From contig OY998176.1 of the NCBI GenBank assembly GCA_963921935.1, forward strand, positions 179,982,445 to 180,046,444: DNA of 64,000 bases, in the 5' to 3' direction. Within the stretch, counting starts at the first letter, position 1. Every line of letters begins with the position of its first letter. The DNA comes from Galeruca laticollis (Eukaryota > Arthropoda > Insecta > Coleoptera > Chrysomelidae). The notes under the pieces were generated by a model. It had not been told where the DNA came from and ran no database searches. It saw only the letters and a list, made by a program, of their open reading frames with translations. The translations under genes and the position numbers were made by a program. Below are positions 9,253-20,335 of the stretch, one piece after another.

Positions 9253-12200
9253 GTAAGTACCTATAATTGTACATTGACATACTTTATTACGAATGAAAGA
9301 CACCATTTACTCATTTTATTTACTCTATTATCATATTTAGAGCTACTTAACATCAATATCAACGAAATACAACTTGAAATCAGATATGTAAACAAAGAAA
9401 CTACTAACGAATAATTGACTTCTTACTTTTACCACAACCAAAAATATTTAAAATGATTTTCAATTTGTATTTGTATTTTATCAGAGATTATAACTTACAT
9501 TGAAGTTATGGAAAAAGACTATCCATCTCGAGTGTATTATGTAGGAAAATAGCAGTAAGTAAAACGCAAAATTCGTACAGCATATATTATTACAAGTTAC
9601 AGGGGCAACTAGTTTCGGCACACTGAGCTTTCATTAGACCTTAAATGTATTTATCATTCACTTGAAAAGTATTATAAAAGGAAAGCTGTCACATGCCCAT
9701 GGCATCCAGCAGAATCCAAGATGTGTCTGTAGATAATATGGGAAATATACTGTAGGAAAATTTTATTAAAATCAGGAAAATTTACATAATTGTGCAAACA
9801 CCAAACAAAAATAAAATTAGACAAGTTAAGAGAAGCGATTAAAACTAAATTACTGTATAATTGAAAGAAAAAGAGAGAAAATATGGACTTCGTCTTACAG
9901 CAGAATCTGTCTGGAGCAAAAAGTCCGGTACCTGAATAGTCGTAATAGGAAAATGAGCAATAGAGAGGACCGAATGCGGACTAACGAAAAACAACTTTTG
10001 GGTTCTGTTAGTCCGCATGATAATAATTATATATTCAGAATTCATATTTTAACACTCATACTTCACACAATTTATATTTTCATTGTCGTAGGAAAAATAG
10101 AGTAAAAAACTCGTCAGAAATTGTATTTCCTGCAATCGTACGGAATATTTCACTTTCCACACTTCTGATACAATGCTATTCAAATTCGAGTCTATGCATC
10201 ATGGTAACGGTAAGAGATATAGGGCAAAGTTGTGTATTTCAAATATCATTTATTCGATTCAAGACAATCTAGCTTCTTTAGCTCTGGAGTTATACAGGAA
10301 AAATTAGAAAATTTTGAGTTCTTCTTCTTATTTTCCGAGGATTTTCCAAAACTTTGCCATAACAATTTTTTGTATATTGAACTATTACCAGAACAGTTTT
10401 AACCTCTTTCAATATTCAATAACAGCTGTAATTGGAGAATATCAGTGAGTAAGAAATGGATCAATGCCAAGTTGATCATACAACATATTGATGATCTGAA
10501 ATTTTACCGGTAATAGTTCAATATTTCCAAAACACTCTGTATTTCAGATGTAAATAATACGCCGATATGAAACATGACTCTTGGAATTTGAATCAATTTG
10601 AGGGTGGCACAATTTTAACGATACTTTGTATATAATTTTTTTTCAAATAGAGCATGCTGCAAAATTTTTTAGTTCGAATACAAAAGCTTTTCAATCTCTA
10701 ACCTACAGAATAATCCACGATATACATCCAAAGAAAGTATTGTTTACTTTCTAGCGCATTTGAATAAAAGAGATTAATATTTCAGGTATTCAAACATCTA
10801 ACTATAATTTACGGTTCAAATGGAAATTCAATGAAGTTCGTTTTTTTTTTCAACTAGAATAAACTAAATATTTCTCAATATCTGGATTCTTGAAAATTTG
10901 AAACATGTATCATACTTCATACTCTATCTTTAGTTATGACGTTTCCAAGAAATGACAAATGAGTATTAGTTTGAAATAAAATAAACTATTATACCAGAAA
11001 TCCTAAATATATTGCATTGTTATTTCGGTGGCCTTGTATGTTCCAGTACTAAAAACATTCCTTCCGATTCTAATGCTGTGAAATTTGATATTCACACGCT
11101 GATTTTGAAAATAACTTAAGTCTCATATTCAGAAACTTTCAACGTTATAAATGATTCTCATGCAGGCATTATTCCTCATCATCATATTAATCAAAATCCC
11201 AACATTGAAAATGTCATCATGATACCTCTGAAAATAGCAACTTCAGACCCAGAACACTCTGGAAGATTTTGATATGGGGTTCAAAAGATGGCTTCCAAAT
11301 AGATATTTGACGTCATCAACATCTGACTGTCAGATTTAACAGCACCTCTTGTAAAATAGGGAGAAATGTTATTGTACTTATCATACCCACGAAATGTCAT
11401 AGGAAAATGATATCAGACTTCTCGCACACACTTTCACATTTTGTTAGAGCGGATAAAATGTGCGACTCAAAAATCGTCAAAGATAAGTTAAGGATATGAT
11501 AGATGTTTAACATACTTTTTCTTAGAATCCAAATCTGAAAAACATTTAGGAAGCCCCTTTCGTGATGACGAAAATCGTTAAGGTTTCGATTGAACCAGAA
11601 ATGCCAGTCAGATGTTTAAATACCTGAAATGTTCATCACATGTACCTATACAAATCACCCGAATTTCAATACTCTCGCCCATTTTATAACAAAATAGCAG
11701 GCTCGCTAGTAATTTCGATGGCAAACCACGAGTATATATGAAGAGAAAACATATTTAATTGGAATATGTACTGTTTATTTTTTGTACGAACATTTGTATA
11801 AGTTTCATTGAACATGTTTTTATGTTTAGTCTATCCAAAATGCTCAATAGAAAGAGCTTTAATGATGATACTGATCTGAAAACTTGTACACAGCCATGAT
11901 GGATTCCTTACTACCTCATTATCCCTTTAGTTTCCTTATTCTTTTGATATGATCTTCATTAGCGTTACACCCAAGTCTAGAAATTTGAAAATTTCGTGTT
12001 CACACTTTTCTTTTTGAAATTATGTTTCTAAATTTTTCTTTCCTCGAATTTCAGAGCTCAACTCAATGGTGCATATAAAGGTAAGTTGATTTCAATCGTC
12101 CTATTTGGCTCTCGACTTCACCCTGTAGGATTATATGTATGTTGGTCTGGGACACCCTGTATACAGACATCACACCAGTAGAACCAATTGCACATGCTTA

Positions 12201-12838
12201 AGTTTTGCACCAGTGGTTTAATAATGAACAGGTTAGATTTTTTTTCTAACACCAAACCGCTATGGTGTTGGGAAAAATACTTTAGTGTATACATAGCTTT
12301 TATTGCTCTCTATAACTTTAATTTAGGACATTTTTTCCTTACATAAAATAAGTATGCAGCTATCGTCCATCCAGTTATCATTCATACACCCTGTATATGC
12401 GTGAGAGAGTTTTAACGTCTGCGAAATTTTTATAAATTTTTGTGAAATCCAATATTCTAGGTCAACTACTAGTAATCTGATTGCATTTGGTTTTCGGAAT
12501 TTCCACAAAAAAAGTTGACTTCTGCTATCTGCTATAGAGGAGTAGAGAAATAAACCAATTCGATAATTAACCTGAAAATTGAGTGAAAAAATTACTTCAT
12601 CTCGTGGTTTACGTTGAAAAATTTAACAATTCTTCCTCTTATTTACATAAATTCAGATTTATTAGTTTGTTTTATCGCCAGCATAACTCATTTTTATCGC
12701 CGCTTGTGTTTTATTTTGCCTCAAAATTGAATTTGAGTGAAATGTAGAACGAAAATATAATTTTTCAATTAATAACGGTAGATCTTTTGCAATAAGTAAC
12801 ATCCCCGCACTGTCGACAATTGTATCAAAAAATTAAAA
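9253..12838. other. Long non-coding stretch
   Basis: No reliable gene. Two small things stand out. At 9605-9650 a CTAGTTTCGGCACACTGAG segment, read on the minus strand, gives a degenerate CTAATGA...CCGAAAC pair like the hammerhead core of Penelope termini. At 12055-12080 a 26-bp segment lies between an ideal TTTCAG acceptor and a GTAAGT donor, a possible microexon. A strand-consistent link to 9187-9252 is not supported, because the phase-0 join meets a stop. Confidence 0.45.
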
Positions 12839-13269
12839 CAGATGGAATTAAACACAATCAGTATTAAAAGCTTTCTATATTCAGAAGTAATGTCGGCAAC
12901 ACTGCCAGGATGCCACTTTGCAAGAATAATACATATAGAGACGCCAAACCATACCTTCTCACGATATGTATACTGACGGATGCTAATTGTGATGAAATCA
13001 GCAAGACGTCACTTTGGTCGTTTTTTGTATAAATATGTACACCAAGGTAAACAGGGTCTCCGTATACTGCGTTATAGTAGCACACTTACATATTTATTAT
13101 ACATCTGACGCACAGAGTGGCATCCGTCAAGTATACATATCGAAGAACGGTATAGTTTGGCGTCTGTATATGTATTTTTCTTGCATAGTGACATCCTGGC
13201 AGTATTGCCGTCCTCACTTCTGGTTATAGGAAGCTTTTAACATTGAATGTGATGATTTACATCTGTATT

Positions 13270-13272
<3 letters not shown>
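12839..13272. repeat. Foldback (MITE-like) element next to a TA tract
   Basis: Arms starting CAGATGGAATTAAACACAAT at 12839 and ending in TGATGATTTACATCTG at about 13267 pair over roughly 150 bp with moderate divergence; for example AAGCTTTCTATATTCAGAAG pairs with ACTTCTGGTTATAGGAAGCT. It is followed within ten bases by (TA)n. No coding capacity. Confidence 0.75.

Positions 13273-13273
<1 letters not shown>

Positions 13274-13311
<38 letters not shown>
13274..13311. repeat. (TA)n microsatellite
   Basis: About 38 bases of TA between the foldback and the right inverted repeat copy. Confidence 0.9.
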
Positions 13312-13314
<3 letters not shown>

Positions 13315-13379
13315 AATACAGTTCCTCTATTTAAAATGTAAAAGAAGCATTAAAATAAGAAAAACTATTCATATTTGTA

Positions 13380-14035
13380 TGCAATACTTTCGATACAAAC
13401 TGTATTGTATGTATAATCAATAATTTTGAAAGATTCGGTATACAAATCAAATTTGACATTTTAATTTTCGGATGACATTCATGTAGAATATATTTAATGG
13501 TAGACAGATTATATTACAATTTGGAGTATATATTTGAAATTTTAGAATACAGATGTCTCAGCTATTAGAATTACAATGGTAATAAAAGAATTGAAATCTC
13601 TCTTTGTTATAGGGAAACATAAATTAGTATTTCTTTCAAAAAAAGGAATTTTTCGTAACCACAGGAGAAAAGATTTATTTATTTGAGAAAAGTTTATCTA
13701 GTTGAATTTGAAAACCTTAAGAGACAACATCGAGATAAGAGTTGTCTCAAATTTTGTTGAGAATTTAATAAAAATCATAACTATACAATCAGATTATAAA
13801 GCCATACTTTCTAAAGCCAGTGCGTGCATAATTCATAGAAGAATTGCATCGTATCAAGTGTTAGTGGTTCCAGTTTCTAGATCAGATATCTAGAAAGTTT
13901 CGCATAATTCTAAATACAATTAGAATACGTCCTGTCCTATTTGATGAGTCCACTCCAGTTTAAAATTATTTCTCGAGAATTAACAGGCCTTTTAAATACA
14001 TTTCAAAAATAGATGCATCTATAGAATAATAATAT
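13380..14035 (-). repeat. Right copy of the ~550-bp inverted repeat pair
   Basis: Reverse-complement match to 7485-8000. It carries an extra ~80 bp (about 13900-13990) not present in the left copy. With the left copy it frames 6.5 kb. Whether these are ends of one large element or two independent copies cannot be decided by eye. Confidence 0.78.
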
Positions 14036-14057
14036 TAGCTAAACCAATTAATGAAAT

Positions 14058-14160
14058 GGACTGTCTCGACCCTTACTTCGTGGAATATGCTCATATTAGT
14101 GTTTTTAAATGAAACTCACGGTCTCTAGTTAATTCCACAATATAATAAAAATTATTGACA
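14058..14160 (+). repeat. Dispersed ~95-bp repeat (CTGTCTCGACCCTTACTTCG family)
   Basis: The same block, CTGTCTCGACCCTTACTTCG ... CTCTAGTTAATTCCACAATA, occurs at 16286-16377 (inside the LTR of the env-bearing Gypsy), at 53380-53465 with an inverted partner to 53617, and partly at 33880-33912. Flanks differ, so it is either a mobile unit or an LTR segment spread by recombination. Confidence 0.75.
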
Positions 14161-14397
14161 ATTCTAAAAAATTGACAATAGTTTCGATAAATCAATATGA
14201 TAAATAAGCTAATTAGTAAAAAAGAAGAAAAAGTGGCATTACAACTAATATATCCTAAACAAGCTGATGGAATTAAAACTCATAAAACCATCACATATGC
14301 ATGAAATATTTCATTTCTAATAATATTTCAAAGATAAATATCTTCAGCAACGAATACAACAATCTCTTTCAAAACAGAAAGTAACGTTAGTACAATA

Positions 14398-14765
14398 TTG
14401 TTAAATGTAAAAACAAAAATACCACTATTAAAGAAGTCAGGTATATATAAACTCAAATGTCCAGAATGTAATGCTGTCTATTTGGGTCAGACCCTTAGGA
14501 ATTTTGAAATACGATACAGTGAGTACTTACGCGCATACAGATTAAAACAACCAGATAAATCCCACTACGCAAAACATCTACTTGGCACCAATATTGACAC
14601 CTAACAAAGAACTAGAAGTGCTGCATATTTGTGAAAAGAAACAAGAATTGGATTTCCTTGAAGAACTGGAAATAAGAAGACATTTAAGAAACCCATAATA
14701 TGAAGTTGTCAATGAACAGTTAAATCTAGGGAGTTCTCCGCTAATAAACTGTCTTCTTAAGTGAT
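14398..14765 (+). pseudogene. GIY-YIG endonuclease fragment of a second Penelope-like element
   Basis: The frame beginning at 14398 carries SGIYKLKCPECNAVYLGQTL followed by NFEIRYSEYLRAYR and HYAKHLL: GIY-YIG core strands, the CxxC pair and the conserved Arg. After a frameshift at about 14585 the next frame continues with EVLHICEKKQELDFLEELEI (conserved Glu segment) and, past one TAA (14697), SSPLINCLLK. The YIG motif is YLG here. Upstream RT sequence is unrecognisable. This family differs from the 0-2.7 kb element, which has a different GIY-YIG sequence. It is followed on the opposite strand by gag of another Gypsy element. Confidence 0.75.
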
Positions 14766-14919
14766 AATTGTTAAGATCAGCAGATATAGTTTTCCTGATT
14801 TTCTATATCATTGCACAGTTAAACTGATCTTAATTGGAAAAATGATATCCAGGATATCACCATAGGGCTAATAATATCTAAGCTTCAATATTTGTAATAT
14901 CACAATTTATATACTTCTT

Positions 14920-15576
14920 CAACCACATGTTTGTCTATCTCTCCCGTAATTTTAATGATATTCTCTTGTATTTCTATTCTTAAATTCTCCTCTTGTACTT
15001 TCATGTTTCTTTCAATACTTTTAATCTCTTCCTGGTGATCTTCTTGTACCATTTCAATTTCTCAATTTCTTCTGGAGTCTTGTCTAATTTATTATTAATA
15101 TTATTAAAGTCTCCTTCATTTTCTTCAAATTTTTTATACGAGTCTCCCCTCATCGTGTCCATTTACTCATTTAAATATCCCCTCATCGTGCCCATCTTCC
15201 AATTTATACCTCCCTTCATCGTGTCCATCTTCCCATTTATATCTCCCTTCATCGTGTTCATTTTCCCATTTATATGTCCCTTCATCGTGTCTATCTTTTC
15301 ATTCATACTAATCAAAAATTCCATTAACCGATCTTCTCTACTTATTCTTTCATGTCTCTCTGGTCTCCTATCCTCTTGTTCTTCTTCTGCAATATGTCCC
15401 TGATTATCAATAAGAGTTTGTTCTTGTTCATCTCCTGACAAATCTCCTTCTGAATGTTTTCTTTCCTTTTCCATATACTGCACTTGGAAATCACCCATAA
15501 CATGTCCTCTTTCTCCATCTGAACTTCCTTCTGTACCTATCTGTTTTCCGTCCCTTAATGTAATTTTTCTCTCCAT
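14920..15576 (-). pseudogene. Gag N-terminus of a second Gypsy element of the same family
   Basis: MERKITLRDGKQIGTEGSSD at 15576 parallels the gag start at 6476. It continues with a GDFQVQY block and a coiled coil of 11-residue repeats (INGKMNTMKGD, INGKMDTMKGG, INWKMGTMRGY). A stop at 15163 is followed in frame by more coiled coil until about 15070, and then frames break down. The rest of the element is lost near 14900, where Penelope-like sequence begins. The repeats differ in number from the 2.9-7.0 kb copy, so the coiled coil has expanded or contracted within the family. Confidence 0.72.
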
Positions 15577-15648
15577 CGTATCTACTTATTTTTAATGCAG
15601 TCAAAAAAATTCAATATTATTTATAATTACATGCAAATTTTTTTAGAT

Positions 15649-15668
15649 TCCCCACGTTGGGCGCCAAA
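15649..15668 (-). other. Primer-binding site of the second Gypsy element
   Basis: Minus strand TTTGGCGCCCAACGTGGGGA at the inner edge of an LTR-like AT-rich block (15669 to about 15960). It matches the site at 6571-6590 in position and core. Confidence 0.72.
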
Positions 15669-16269
15669 TTATATATATTATATAGCTTGAATTGATTGTT
15701 GCGGCGATAATTCATAATTATTTTTGTTTATTTATAGCTCAGGTTAAATATATCAAGTCGACCATGAGTACTCCTTAATCTCTTTGAGGTTTGGCATAAA
15801 GCTTTTTCTATGTAATTAATTATTTTGCTTTATATGGATTAATAAAGACTTATTTGTTTTTATCTATTATTTAAAATAAAAATTATCCCATGTCTAAATT
15901 TATGTTGAGACGCCTATGTTATCAATCCTATTCCTGTTTTTAAAATTGACACTTGGAATTATTGGAATAACTATTTCCTGTTATAAATATAGGGTATTGA
16001 AACGAAAATGACGAACACTGTAATAACATATTATCAAAATTACGATGGAAATTGGAAAAGAAATACATGTAAAATAACTTTTTACACACGGAAAAAGGTT
16101 TTTTAAAAAATTATTTATTTAACAAAAGTTACAAGTTTCAAGATTCGAAGTAAATTCTAGACTGACTATATAAACTAAACCATTCAAAAAGGTAAAAAAT
16201 ACAATGTAAGTAAAAATAAGGTTCAACAATTTATAAAACAAGAGGTTATTACACAATATACTGAATAAG
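15669..16269. other. LTR remnants of two Gypsy elements
   Basis: The left part should be the 5' LTR of the 15-kb Gypsy, because it lies just outside its primer site. The right part, up to 16392, should be the 3' LTR of the env-bearing Gypsy. The border between them is not visible, and no partner LTR copies occur in the window to define their ends. Confidence 0.45.
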
Positions 16270-16392
16270 CAATTTAATGAAATTAACTGTCTCGACCCTT
16301 ACTTCGTGGACTATGCTCATATTAGTGTTTTTAAATGAAACTCTTGGTCTCTAGTTAATTCCACAATATATTGTAATTTAAGGTATATAACA

Positions 16393-16400
16393 CCTCCCCC
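16393..16400 (-). other. Polypurine tract before the 3' LTR
   Basis: Minus strand GGGGGAGG directly precedes TGTTATATACC, which would be the first bases of the 3' LTR. It lies just after the env stop. Confidence 0.65.
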
Positions 16401-16401
16401 A

Positions 16402-17345
16402 TTAGATCGACGCACCCCCTGGAAGTTGAATTTTCTTTTCTTGTAATTCCATTGGAGTTTTTTCTGATTTTCTTCTTTTCTGAATTTTCTTCAAGAGTAG
16501 CCAAATAATTATCAATACTCCGCTAGAATATAGAAATCTAGTCCATATGCTAGGAATATGGAGATTTAATTGTTCTTCATGAATTGGTGTCAATCATTGC
16601 AAAGATATTTCTTTTAATTTCAATTTTTTCAAATTCATTTCCAAAGGCTGGATTTTAATTTTATTAAAATGTATCTGAAGTTTATTCAATACTAGTGGTT
16701 GACCAAAAGTTCTATCTTGAAATATTAATTCTTGATTTTGAAAAGTTATTTTACATTGCGAATTTTTTATTAGGAAAATTCCTTTTAAAATTCTTATTTC
16801 TGTGTCTTCTGAACATTTAATTATCAATTATTCTTCTTCTGGGAATACTACTAGGTATCGGTTTATTTCTGGTATAATTTCCAAATGATTTTCAATAATT
16901 TTGATTTTAGTGTATTCGCAGTTAGTAGAGTTTTTCATTAATAGTATTTGTTCTTCACATAACTGTTTATTATTATCTTGAAGGTGTGAAGCACATTGAA
17001 AATTTTCACTTCTTGTACAAATATCGTTTAGAGGTTTTATTTGGGTATCAGATCTTAGCAAATACTTCGAATTTGGTATTATTATTACGAATTCTGATTC
17101 TAACTTAGTAGGTATGGGTAATAAATAAAATGATTCAAACTCATTATTAAAATCTATAGGAATCGATAAAAAATATTCTATTCTCTTTTTACTTACTCTA
17201 CATGTTATGTCTAAAATTGATTCGAGGTTTAAAATATTCTCGTATTTCAATTCCAACGGTAATTGTAATTTATAATACGAAGATATTTTTTTTGTAGCTC
17301 TGTAAATAATTCTTTTGATATTATACGCGAATGCAATGTCCTAAG
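16402..17345 (-). pseudogene. Gypsy-type env remnant (F-protein-like C-terminal part)
   Basis: A single minus-strand frame runs from about 17345 to 16402, broken by a TAA (16830-16828) and a TGA (16596-16594) but without frameshifts. It contains a Cys-bearing ectodomain (NDICTRSENFQCASHLQDNN) and a hydrophobic membrane segment FLYSSGVLIIIWLLL followed by a basic tail (KKIQKRRKSEK) near the C-terminus. That is the architecture of envelope proteins of insect errantiviruses, related to baculovirus F proteins. The signal peptide and fusion-peptide region are not present, so only the C-terminal half remains. Identification rests on position after integrase and on topology. Confidence 0.6.
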
Positions 17346-17495
17346 TTTGCAGAATGAACAGAAAATCTCTACAGTTTCTATTATATCTAATATTACATTA
17401 TAAATAATTAAAACTCAATTCAACATTGTTTAATAAAAGTAAAGTTATCATGTAATATGTGTAGATAAACTTCATTGGTTTTAAATGTTCTAATA

Positions 17496-18908
17496 TTAAA
17501 CTTTTTCTGTAATGAAAGTATGAGGTTTCTTCTTAGGTCGTTTTTTATTTGAAATATGAATATCTTCAGCGGTATGAAAATGACGTGTTACAATTTTCGC
17601 AGTTTTATGTTTTCTTTTTACGGATTTTATTTTTTCAGGTTGATATTTATTTTTTGTCTTACTTTTAATCTGCTTATTTTTGACAAATACTTTTGTAGGT
17701 AAAGGGTCTGGAAGATCTTCTCTACTTTCATTAGCTTTTGAAATAACTTTATCTTCAGTTTTTTGCAATGATTCATTTACTTCAGAATACAGTAATTTCA
17801 TTTTTTCTTTGTGATTATGGATATAATTATTCACTAACTGTCGATCAATGTCTAAATCAAAGGAAGAGTTATTCTCTAAATGACCTGTAATAATTTCGTA
17901 TGGTTTTAGTTTCGTTACAGAGTGAATACTATTATTATATGCCAAAAGAGCATAATTTACTTTTATTTCAATAGGTTCTTTCTTTAATTCATTCTGATTA
18001 TTTAAAAGTCTGATATGTTCAATAATTGTTGAATGAAATCGTTCGGCAATGCCGTTTGCTTCAGGATGTTGTGAACTGATAAAATGAATTTGAGTTTCTA
18101 ATAAATCTTTTACTAAACTTTTTTATAATTCTGTTCCGTTATCGGATATTATTTGTTCCGGTATACAATGATGGGTGAAATATCTAATTAAATTATTAAC
18201 TATCTCTATACCTTGGGCTGAGTTCAGTTTATACAACTGCCCGTATTTTGAAAATGAGTCTATAATAGTAAGAAATTTCGTATTTTCTATAGTAATAGTG
18301 TCTAAATGTATTATTTGAAATGGTTTAATAGCTGTTAGGGTAATATTAAAATATGGTTTCACGGGTTTGCGATCATATTTTGTTATTTGACATATTTCGC
18401 ATTCGTTAATGTACGTTTGAATAGAAGATCATTGATTAGGCCAATAGTATCGAGATTTTATATTATTTTCGGTTTCATCTAATCCTCTATGATTTCGTTT
18501 ACTTTCATGATAGTTTTGTATTACTCCTTTGATTTCATTTAGAGGAATGTCAATTCATTTTTCATTACATTTGATAAATGAAATGTGTGAATTTCTGAAA
18601 TATGTTTGTAAAACAGTGCTGAACTTTTCGTATAAGGGATCTTCAAAATAAATATGATATTTTGCTTTTGGTGCTACATATTTTTCAACAAAATATATTA
18701 CGTCTTGTTAAAAGTTATTTTTAGAAAATTGTACTAGAATTTTTTGCTTAGTTTCATATAATTTGATTATAGTTGGTATAGCTGGTTCAAAATTTACTTC
18801 AGAGATTATAATTTGATTTTTTCCCACATTTACTGCAGATTCCGAAATAGGTATTCCTGCAATAGGATTTTCTATGTTAGTGTGAATAGTATTATTATCG
18901 TCATCAAT
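17496..18908 (-). pseudogene. Gypsy integrase
   Basis: The zinc-binding module lies at about 18510-18380 (YHESKRNHRGLDETE ... INECEICQITKYDRKPVKPY: H-x-H and C-x2-C). The catalytic core begins with IIHLDTITIENTKFLTIIDS (first Asp) and SDNGTEL (second Asp, 18140-18123). ISSQHPEANGIAERFHSTII (catalytic Glu region) follows a stop, then YNNSIHSVTKLKPYEIITGH and a basic C-terminus rich in Lys (17650-17500). Stops at about 18123, 18430 and 18710 interrupt an otherwise continuous frame. The D,D,E residues are all visible. Its job in an intact element would be to join the LTR ends to host DNA. Confidence 0.82.
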
Positions 18909-19487
18909 TTAGTCATTAAAATCTTCAGCATCTACAATAAGTGATTCGGTTTCTACATTTTTATTTTTAGTATTATTTGAAAGTGAGTCATCAAATCTTT
19001 CCATATAAACTAATAATTTTTTGGGAGGATTATCCGAAGAATTTACTCCATTCATATTTAGCTGGATTCGTGATAGACAGTCACTATTAGTGTTCAATGA
19101 ACCTTTCTTGTACACTATATCATAGTCGTATTCCTCGAGTTTCAACCGCCATCTAACTAATTTAGAATTGGGTTCTTTTAAAGAAAATAACCATTGAAGT
19201 GGTTTATGATCTGTTACTATAGTGAGTTTTCTTCCGAAAAGGTATGGGCGGAAATATTTTACAGCACAAACAATTGCAAGGAGTTCCTTTTCAATTGTTG
19301 AATAATTTACTCAAGAATCATTAAGTGTTCTGCTAGCATATGCCACAGGTAAATCGGTTCCGATTTTTCCTTGGCTAAGAACAGCGCCTACAGCAAAATT
19401 GCTTGCGTCTGTTGTTAAATATAATGGACGAGAAAAGTCCGGGTATTGTAAAATAGGATCATTTAATAACATATTTTTACAAGTATC
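18909..19487 (-). pseudogene. Gypsy RNase H and tether region
   Basis: Minus-strand segments: MLLNDPILQYPDFSRPLYL, TTDASNFAVGAVLSQGKIG (RNase H first Asp), NYSTIEKELLAIVCAVKYFR, LTIVTDHKPLQWLFSLKEPN and LEEYDYDIVYKKGSLNTNSD. These are consecutive Ty3/Gypsy RT-connection and RNase H motifs. One in-frame TGA lies near 19310. The upstream neighbour (RT) is 6.8 kb away because of the BEL insertion. Removing the insert with one copy of its 5-bp duplication joins the two parts in frame. Confidence 0.85.
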
Positions 19488-19492
19488 AAAAC

Positions 19493-19817
19493 TGTTAAGG
19501 AATCACTTGTATTTTCAATTTTGCCGCTAAACGCATCATTGGCGCATGATTGATAAACCGTCGACGTGCCCAGACAGTAGTACCTTATCGACATTCGCAC
19601 GGTATACATGAGTTTATAAAAACACCGGTAAATTGTTTGGACGAGATTCGGTCAAAAGAAGTGTACCAAAAACGACATCGTCAACCCTCCCAGGCGCCTG
19701 GATACGACGGCAAGACAGCTTCATCAGGTAGGAGCCTTACATATATATTGTTTTTATTTATGCGTTGATGATGTGCTATTTTTTTTGTTAATTAACTCTT
19801 CGAAATACAGTCCATTA
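19493..19817 (+). repeat. Inverted, 3'-truncated LTR copy at the insertion edge
   Basis: Reverse complement of LTR positions 1 to about 324, with about three to four differences from the two direct LTRs. Its outer end is the exact LTR start (TGTTAAGG), immediately next to the target duplication. Confidence 0.9.
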
Positions 19818-19821
19818 CCAA

Positions 19822-20174
19822 TGTTAAGGGTTGGAAATATGAAAAGGGACTAATGGACTGTATTTCGAAGAGTTAATTAACAAAAAAATAGCACATCATC
19901 AACGCATAAATAAAAACAATATATATATAAGGCTCCTACCTGATGAAGCTGTCTTGCCGTCGTATCCAGGCGCCTGGGAGGGTTGACGATGTCGTTTTTG
20001 GTACACTTCCTTTGACCGAATCTCGTCCAAACAATTTACCGGTGTTTTTATAAACTCATGTATACCGTGCGAATATCGACAAGGTACTACTGTCTGGGCA
20101 CGTCGACGGTTTATCAATCATGCGCCAATGATGCGTTTAGCGGCAAAATTGAAAATACAAGTGATTCCTTAACA
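19822..20174 (-). repeat. 3' LTR of the BEL/Pao element
   Basis: 353 bp, TG...CA ends, identical to 25939-26291 except for one transition (ATATCGAC versus ATGTCGAC) on inspection. Confidence 0.93.
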
Positions 20175-20335
20175 TTCACCCCACCAAAACGAATGTTTTT
20201 TAACCAAATGGAATATAAAGATAAAAAAAAAATATATATATATAAAGTGAGAGAAAAAAATAAATAGAATATTCCCGCGCTTAAATCCAAAAAAAAAACG
20301 ACTTAACTACTTTAGTTAATTATAGTGAGAGTAAA

